Assembly: GCA_033439795.1 (NCBI GenBank)
Contig: JAUTDP010000003.1
Span: forward strand, 4,092,001 to 4,156,000
DNA length: 64,000 nucleotides
From: Sordaria brevicollis
Lineage: Eukaryota; Ascomycota; Sordariomycetes; Sordariales; Sordariaceae
Reading direction: 5' to 3'
Part shown: piece after piece, positions 58,030 to 64,000 of the stretch
Numbering within the stretch: the stretch's first letter is position 1
Layout of the letters: every line of letters begins with the position of its first letter
The notes under the pieces: model-generated
The model's database searches: none
What the model saw: the letters and a program-made list of their open reading frames with translations, nothing else
What the model was told of the DNA's origin: nothing
Program-made: the position numbers and the translations under genes

Positions 58030-58849
58030 GATGGGAGTGTTCCAGGAGTCGACCGATTTGGTGATTCCACAACGTCTCGTACGAAGTTTAGCTATTCGGA
58101 TATTTCCAGAAGCAAATCCGGAATGGACGCCGGGAAATGAAGTCGTATTCCAGAAGCCTGAGCCCAAATAATGTCGATGAGGAGCTTCACCGATTCACGG
58201 GGTGTCCCTGGCCTTTTGGCGCGGTAGAAGTAAATCAGATGGATTCTCTAGTTATAGTCGTTGTGGGATGTGATTTACTTGTGAGTCAACGAGAATGAGA
58301 AGTATCGTGGGCGCGGACTCGGGAGGCAACCGTCTTCTGTCGTTTGATGTTGAGGTGTTGAGGGTGAAGGTGATGTGAGCGGGATGCCTGCCGGGCGAGG
58401 TTCGTGACGTTGCCCGTCAGGCGGAAAAGCGGACAAGCCCGGCCCCACTACGACCTCCCCCTGACCGTCCGAGGTGCCCCACCCTTCAGTGCACTCACAC
58501 TTCCCACACAGCGCTGAAGAAGTCTTGGCAGCCAAGCAACATGTCACTGGGTCACTCACCACCATCACCAATAAATACCACCCTCTCACCTTCCCGGATT
58601 CACTTTCACTGACGACGGGAACATTGAGCAGTTCTGGCATCCTTTTTCATCTCATTTTACAGCTCAACATCGTTGATGGCGTCTGTGCTTTTACATTTAT
58701 ATACTTGTTATACCCGGGCCCGATCGGTCTGAGCAACCCTTTTGACAACACCAAGTAACTCCTGAATAGCATCACTGAGCGGGCTGTATAGTCGTCAAAT
58801 AGGAATATACCAGGCTGTGCTATCACCGACGTCATATCATCACTCAATC
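58030..58849. promoter_or_regulatory. Shared divergent promoter region
   Basis: About 820 bp between the starts of two head-to-head genes, the AP-1-accessory-like protein (minus) and the TBC Rab GAP (plus). No specific binding sites could be assigned by eye. Confidence 0.45.
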
Positions 58850-60686
58850 ATGAGGCCATTGTCGGATGCAAAGTATGTTACCTGAAAACACCGTACATGA
58901 CCACTCCATACAGTCACAACATGCTGACCTCACCTCAGGTCAAGATGGGAAGAGATAATGCGATACAGCTCCAAGCCCTCCAGCTACTCCGATCTCCAAC
59001 ATGCCATCAGACACCATCCACAAGAAAGTCCATGTATCACAGGATGTCGCTCCGTCTGCTGGAAGATTCTCCTCCTCTTTCGAGATTCGCCAACAGAAAA
59101 ATGGGCCGAGATCCTGAGCGGATGCCGCAGCTCATACACTTTTATTCATGAGAAGCATCTTCGCTATATCAAGCATCCCGAGTTGCTGGCCGAAGTGCCC
59201 GTCGATCCTCTGGCAGACGACCCAGACTCTCCCTGGGAACTAGTGCGCAAAGATGAGCTGATACGGTCTGAGATCCTGCAGGATGTCCAACGGCTGCCAG
59301 ATGACCCCCTTTATCACCAAGAGTCCGTCCAGGCCATCATCCTCGATATCCTCTTCCTATACTGCAAACTCAATCCTGGAGTGGGTGGCTACCGACAGGG
59401 AATGCACGAGCTTCTCGCTCCTATCGTCCATGTCCTTACCCAGGATGCACTGGACCATAAGACGGTGGCGGCAGCAGATGAGAAGGAAGGAGTCGACACT
59501 CTTATGCTGGACATGCTGGACTCGGCCTACGTTGAGCACGACGCTTACACCATTTTCTCAATGCTCATGTCAAGAGCAAGCGCCTTTTACGAAGTGGGTA
59601 GCGACAAGACAGGCGAACAGAACACCATTGTCGAGAAGAGTAGGCACATTCACGATGAGTTGCTCATGCAGGTGGATCCTGAACTGGCAAGCCATCTCAA
59701 GGAGATTGAAATCCTTCCTCAGATATTTCTTATCCGCTGGATCCGCCTTTTGTTCGGCAGAGAGTTCCCTTTCGAACAATTGCTTGTGTTATGGGATACC
59801 ATCTTTGCTCTCGACCCAAACCTGGATCTGATAGATCTGATTTGTGTGGCCATGCTACTGAGAATTCGATGGACATGTAAGACCATTCTCGAGGTTCACC
59901 AAAAACGCAACCGGCTGACTGACCAATGCACAGTACTCGCATCCGACTACGCCATGGCCTTACAACTCCTCCTCCGGTATCCAGTCCCACCAGACTCACA
60001 AGGTCCTCACACCTTCGTCGACGACGCACTCTACCTACGAGACCACCCCAACTCGGCCGGTGGCGCCACCATCATCTTCAAACACACCGGCAAACACCCA
60101 CTCTCATCATTACCCTCAGCTCCGCCCTCAGTCATCGCCAGTCCAGGTCCAGATTCCCAACTCAAACCACCAGCCTCACCCCTTAAACACAGCGGCTTCG
60201 GTAGCCTACGCCAACGTACCCTTGGAGCCCGCTCACCCTTATCCTCTCTGCAACAACCCGGCGGCGTTGAAGCTCTTCTCTCCGGAGCTGCTAAGAACAT
60301 GATCGAACGCGGAGAAAAACTAGGCATAAACCAAGCCGTACGAGACGCCATGGGCGAGATAAAGAAGGGAATCCAGGAAGCTCGGTCGTCTGGTAGTAGG
60401 ACTCCAGCGGGTCGCAGCCCTAACCCTTTGACCCAAGGTCAGGTCTACCACCCGCCACAACATACAGTGGCGAGCATGCAAAGGAGAAATCGACAGCTGG
60501 CTGCCATGTTGGACGAGTCCATTACTAGCCTCAAGGAACTTGCTGGTTCGGGGTTAGGTGGAGAAACGGAAGACGAAAAAGAGAAGCATGTCGAAACCGT
60601 GCAAATGGCTGCGGCAAAGATTCAGTTTGTTAAGGCTTGTTTGGAGGATTCGTCGTTGATATTGCCTGATTTAGAGGAGCCTACTA

Positions 60687-60722
<36 letters not shown>

Positions 60723-61723
60723 AGCGTGAGCGTGAGCGTGAGCGTGAGCCACAGCAGCAAGTACCATCGTCACCGCCGCCTTCGGCTTCTGCCCCGGTTT
60801 TCAACGCCCTTAGCTTATCGCCATCTCAGCACAGAGGCAGCGGTGATTCAAGAGCACCGACGGTTGCTTTGGATACGACGCCTGTGGTGATGACTTCGTC
60901 TATCATTGAAGAGGAGGCAGCTGAATTTGAAGGGCAGGCGGAGGTCAGCATATCGCAAGCGTCGACTATCACCGCTCTTCCACCTGTACCAGAACCAACC
61001 GCAGAAGCTGGAGCGGACGAACCGCCCAAAACCCCAACAGAGATGACCAAACCCGACAATACCAGCACCATGAACAACCTTAAACCTCATACCGACGATA
61101 ACATCTCATCATCTCCCACCATCCAAAACCCCTCTTCACCACCCTCCACAAACCCCACCGAACAAACCTCGTCTTCACCATCGCCACAAGAAACCCAAGC
61201 CCAACACCGCCCCCAACCACTCCCAACTCGCTCAACAATAGCCCAATCCTCCTTCGCCTGGATGCTCGAACCCGAAGACCCTCCTCTTATTCCAGCTCAT
61301 TCACACTCTTCACTATCATCCCCTACCTTCCCTCCCCCACTTCGCTCACCCCGTTCACCCACTTCTGCTTTTCCCGAACTAGGTCGCGGCCGGCCATCCA
61401 CATCCACTCATTCGATACTGGGAGTTGGGACAACAGACGCGAAAGTTAAGCCAAGGAAGAAGAGTCTAGGAAGAAGAGACAGGATAAGTCAAGCCTCTAG
61501 GGAACGTAATGCATTTCTTTTTGGTGATGACGACGAAGAAGGCGAAGATGGCGGGGATGAGACAAAAGGGAAGAAGTTAGGATTGGGAGGAGCGGGGCCG
61601 TTGGGAGATGGGGTTTTTGGGTTGGAGGTTATTTCCAAGACTGGTAAAGAGAAGAGCGATGGGAAGGGTGGTGACAAAGAGGAGGGGGAGGGGGAAAGAA
61701 AACGGAAGGAAGAGACTACGTAA
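58850..61723 (+). CDS. TBC-domain Rab GTPase-activating protein (TBC1D5-like)
   Basis: Three exons: 58850-58872, 58939-59876 and 59934-61723, giving 916 residues. The first exon encodes MRPLSDAK and splices (66-bp intron, phase 2) to SRWEEIMRYSSK; the family usually starts MRPL/MRSL..., which supports it. The second intron (57 bp, ctgac branch site) contains no stop and has a length divisible by three. The TBC domain (about 20-330) has GCRSVCWK, the arginine finger in EILQDVQR (Arg126) and the glutamine finger in YRQGMHEL (Gln161), so GAP activity is expected. TBC1D5 proteins act on Rab7-type GTPases with retromer at endosomes. The C-terminal 570 residues are disordered, with Pro-Ala and Glu-Arg dipeptide repeats and acidic stretches. 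Confidence 0.92.
60687..60750 (+). repeat. Adjacent coding hexanucleotide minisatellites
   Basis: Six CTCCTG units (60687-60722) run directly into about five GAGCGT units, encoding PAPAPAPAPAP then ERERERER in the TBC protein tail. The tracts are likely length-polymorphic. Confidence 0.85.
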
Positions 61724-62399
61724 GGCAGTATGAAGGGAAAGGTCATATCGCTCTAGAGCTGAGTGTTTGGTGATGATAGCGTTGATTTGGTGAGATGTGA
61801 AATAAGCATTCGACTATACCCGCTTTAATGGTGCAGGAATTTTCAAGACGGTGTTGTCAGCTAGCAATATTGAGCAAGACGGGAATGATCCAAGTTCAGT
61901 ACATACATGCACGCTACCCGCTAGGTGATACTACCACCAAAGCAATAAAGTACATGCCTCTTAGGGGTCGGAGCTGGTATTAGTAGTGAGACTAAACGCT
62001 TCTTGAGGAAAACACATATTCCGCTGGTGAAGGTGATGTACCCATTTTCACTTAAACAATGGTGTTCAGAAGTCATCCCGTACAACCAATCCAGAACGCC
62101 CAGAGTAAACTCGATTCGTGTCGAGGTAGTTATGCCATGAACAGCACGAACATCATTCCATCCGTGTGCAGACTGATAACTCCGAAATTGTTCATGGAGA
62201 ACCAAAGAGACGGCCCTCGTTACGGATCGTTCCTCCGACAGACGCATGCGTACGCCGTGTTTCCCGTATACGGTAGTGGAAGGGCCCAAGAATACGACCG
62301 AAGTAAGGCACCGCGCATTACACACTAACAACGCTAGATCCCATCACTAGATTCAGTATTGGCCTGTTGAGCACCACAGCTTTGATTTCCTGTACGGTT
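61724..62399. other. Convergent 3' region
   Basis: Tail-to-tail spacer between the TBC gene and the dsRBD gene. A 136-codon minus-strand open frame here (61921-62331) has no recognisable domain and is opposed by a plus-strand frame. Confidence 0.4.
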
Positions 62400-63703
62400 T
62401 CAGTCATCTGCCATAAGAGACTCATAAACCGCCAGCCGTTCCTGCTCAAGTTGTAACAGAAATTCTAATACCTGCTCTTGGACCATCTCCTTGGTGTTCT
62501 TTTTGAACAAACCGCTTTCCACTCGCCCGATATGCTCCGGCACAGGCCCGGCCTCAACTGGAAAGATAGCCCGTCCACTGAACATATCCTGCATGTTAGA
62601 GATCGGGGTTAATTCGACCTGCGGAGGTTGCATGCCCAGTCTCTTGCACATCGCCGCTACTCGTTGATGGATCGAGATGCTGTCGTCATAGACGTCAATA
62701 TCAACAGTATTGTCGCTGATTCCTCTACGACGAGACGGTTTGGGTTGAGCAAGATGAGGTGCCAACGAACTCTCGGCGTTACTCACGGCATTGGGATTCA
62801 GAGAGGCACCGTTGCCGCCGTTGGACCCCGACGCTACGGTGGCGCGATGTGATGGCGTGGCAGGGCTGGAGATGGGCGCAGACACGGCGCCCTTTCCATT
62901 TGCAGGTTCGTTGGTGTTGGCTGGTGCTGTGGGTGTCTGCTGGGGAGTAGGGACCGCAGCTGGGACTCGAGGCGTTCGCTTCGACTGGCCATTCTGAGGA
63001 TTCGCAGCTTTAAACACGACATTCTGGCAATCCGACGGCATGTAATGGTGATACATTAGCCACTCGATGGCAGATTTGGCTGCATATTGCTTCGCGTCCT
63101 TTTTCTTGGGAAAATTTGGTACACGAAATCCACCGGTGTGCTCATCCGGTTCAAGCCCATTCTCGGCGCTGGGGAAGATTATCGTTTGCCAGTCCCTAGT
63201 GACCTGTAGTGAGACAAAGCACATGAAGCCAACCTGGCCGACATGATTCTGGTGGTTATCGTTGAACTCAACCGTGCATCCTTCCGCTTGATGGGCATCT
63301 CTATATCCTGTGTCATGCATGGATAAGTAAAGAGCCTCCGATACTAGGGCAAGGGTATAGACTTACTCATTATTAGAGATACCCAATCAGCGTCGGTGAG
63401 GTTGAAAGTGTGCTTTTCCTTGCGAATGGATCTCTTCAGGTCCAGAATGGCCCTCTTTTGCACATCTGTGAGTGGCTCGGGCTGAGGTAGGGCTTCCTGC
63501 TCGGCGATCCAGGCCTTGAGGTCCATATATGTGACAGGTTCGTCGAAGATGTCGGCTCCCACGGGGCCACCATTGGGGCGGTGGTTGGCACTGTCGGCAT
63601 CCATGGCTGTAGACATGGTTCGTTTTGGTGTTTGTTGATTGTTGGCAGTTGAGGATGATGAGGGATACTTTCGTTTCTTGGACTGAGAGTAGGGGTCGGA
63701 CAT
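62400..63703 (-). CDS. Double-stranded RNA-binding-domain protein
   Basis: Two exons on the minus strand: 63703-63367 and 63307-62400, with a 59-bp intron (gtaagt...acag, phase 1), giving 414 residues. The N-terminal 60 residues are basic and disordered, followed by a helical region (YMDLKAWIAEQEALPQ ... RAILDLKRSI). A dsRNA-binding-like domain spans about 104-195: WVSLIMRYRDAHQAEG across the splice, then VEFND, WQTIIFPSAENG and the C-terminal helix KKKDAKQYAAKSAIEWLMYH, whose KK.AK..AA.. pattern is the dsRNA-contacting signature. The rest is low-complexity, with a weakly conserved C-terminal helix (EMVQEQVLEFLLQLEQERLAVYE). No RNase III or deaminase domain is visible, so it is a binding or adaptor protein. 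A role in RNA silencing is possible but only inferred. Confidence 0.85.
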
Positions 63704-64000
63704 GGTGCTTTATATCTGATAAGCCTGAGAACCGAGCGAGTGAAGAGATGAGGCAGCGGGAGTGGGAGTGGGGTAGATGGACGGGGTTTGGCTACTGGAG
63801 CCAGGCAGGCAGAGACAGACCTACACGCCACTGGGAGGGACACTGAGACGACCACTCAGACGCTTTATACTGAAGTTGACTGACAGCACTGGGTAGAGTT
63901 GACCGAATAGAGCAGCCTTGTACGCGCACAAGCTGCCAGTTGTTTGTCGCCGTGAGACCTGCGAGATGGCCGGTGACGGAATCTTGGAGCAATATGTGAC
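63704..64000. promoter_or_regulatory. Upstream region of the dsRBD gene
   Basis: Presumed promoter and leader, pyrimidine-rich on the minus strand (63730-63880). No other feature seen before the window ends. Confidence 0.4.

Noticed and set aside
62400..63703. Possible RNase III (Dicer-like) gene because of the dsRNA-binding domain
   Set aside because: No RNase III, helicase or PAZ motif is present; only one dsRBD-like domain is seen.

Overview
The window is nuclear DNA from a filamentous ascomycete, most likely a Neurospora-like member of the Sordariales. The evidence is short introns (55-100 bp, with one of 435 bp) with GT/AG ends, many with a CTAAC/CTGAC-type branch point; long C/T-rich leaders; low-complexity Ser/Pro/Gln-rich proteins; and AT-rich blocks in which CpA/TpG has nearly vanished while CpG survives. 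That last pattern is the footprint of repeat-induced point mutation (RIP).

Layout. 1-7264 is a RIP-mutated block with two candidate DNA transposons, each bounded by 35-bp terminal inverted repeats (216-250/3324-3358 and 3618-3652/7230-7264). 7265-12243 is unique DNA with no supported gene. 12244-25451 holds an F-box/LRR protein, a triple-KH RNA-binding protein, a Hut1-type nucleotide-sugar transporter and, on the minus strand, an Msg5-like dual-specificity phosphatase. 25452-33556 is gene-poor and carries two non-autonomous elements of one family (27018-27390 and 29032-29525) with related inverted repeats and perfect 9-bp target duplications, typical of Mutator-type MITEs. 33557-42089 holds a large disordered conserved fungal protein, tRNA 2'-phosphotransferase (tpt1) and, on the minus strand, a Q-rich Myb/SANT-like protein. 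44327-49948 is a complete but RIP-killed Ty1/copia retrotransposon on the minus strand, with two 190-bp LTRs and a 5-bp target duplication. 53721-63703 holds tfc7 (TFIIIC tau55), a probable AP-1/clathrin accessory protein, a TBC1D5-type Rab GAP and a dsRNA-binding-domain protein.

The ten genes do not form a cluster or pathway; they are housekeeping or regulatory genes in ordinary fungal arrangement. The only suggestive pairing is the head-to-head AP-1-accessory-like/TBC-GAP pair (about 820 bp between starts), both predicted to act in endosome-Golgi traffic. Gene models were rebuilt by hand with splice phase checked: KH 374 aa, Hut1 439 aa, disordered protein 1193 aa, Q-rich protein 495 aa, Tfc7 394 aa, TBC 916 aa, dsRBD 414 aa. 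I found no tRNA, 5S rRNA, CRISPR or secondary-metabolite genes, and no convincing new multi-gene system. The most original material is the transposon archaeology.
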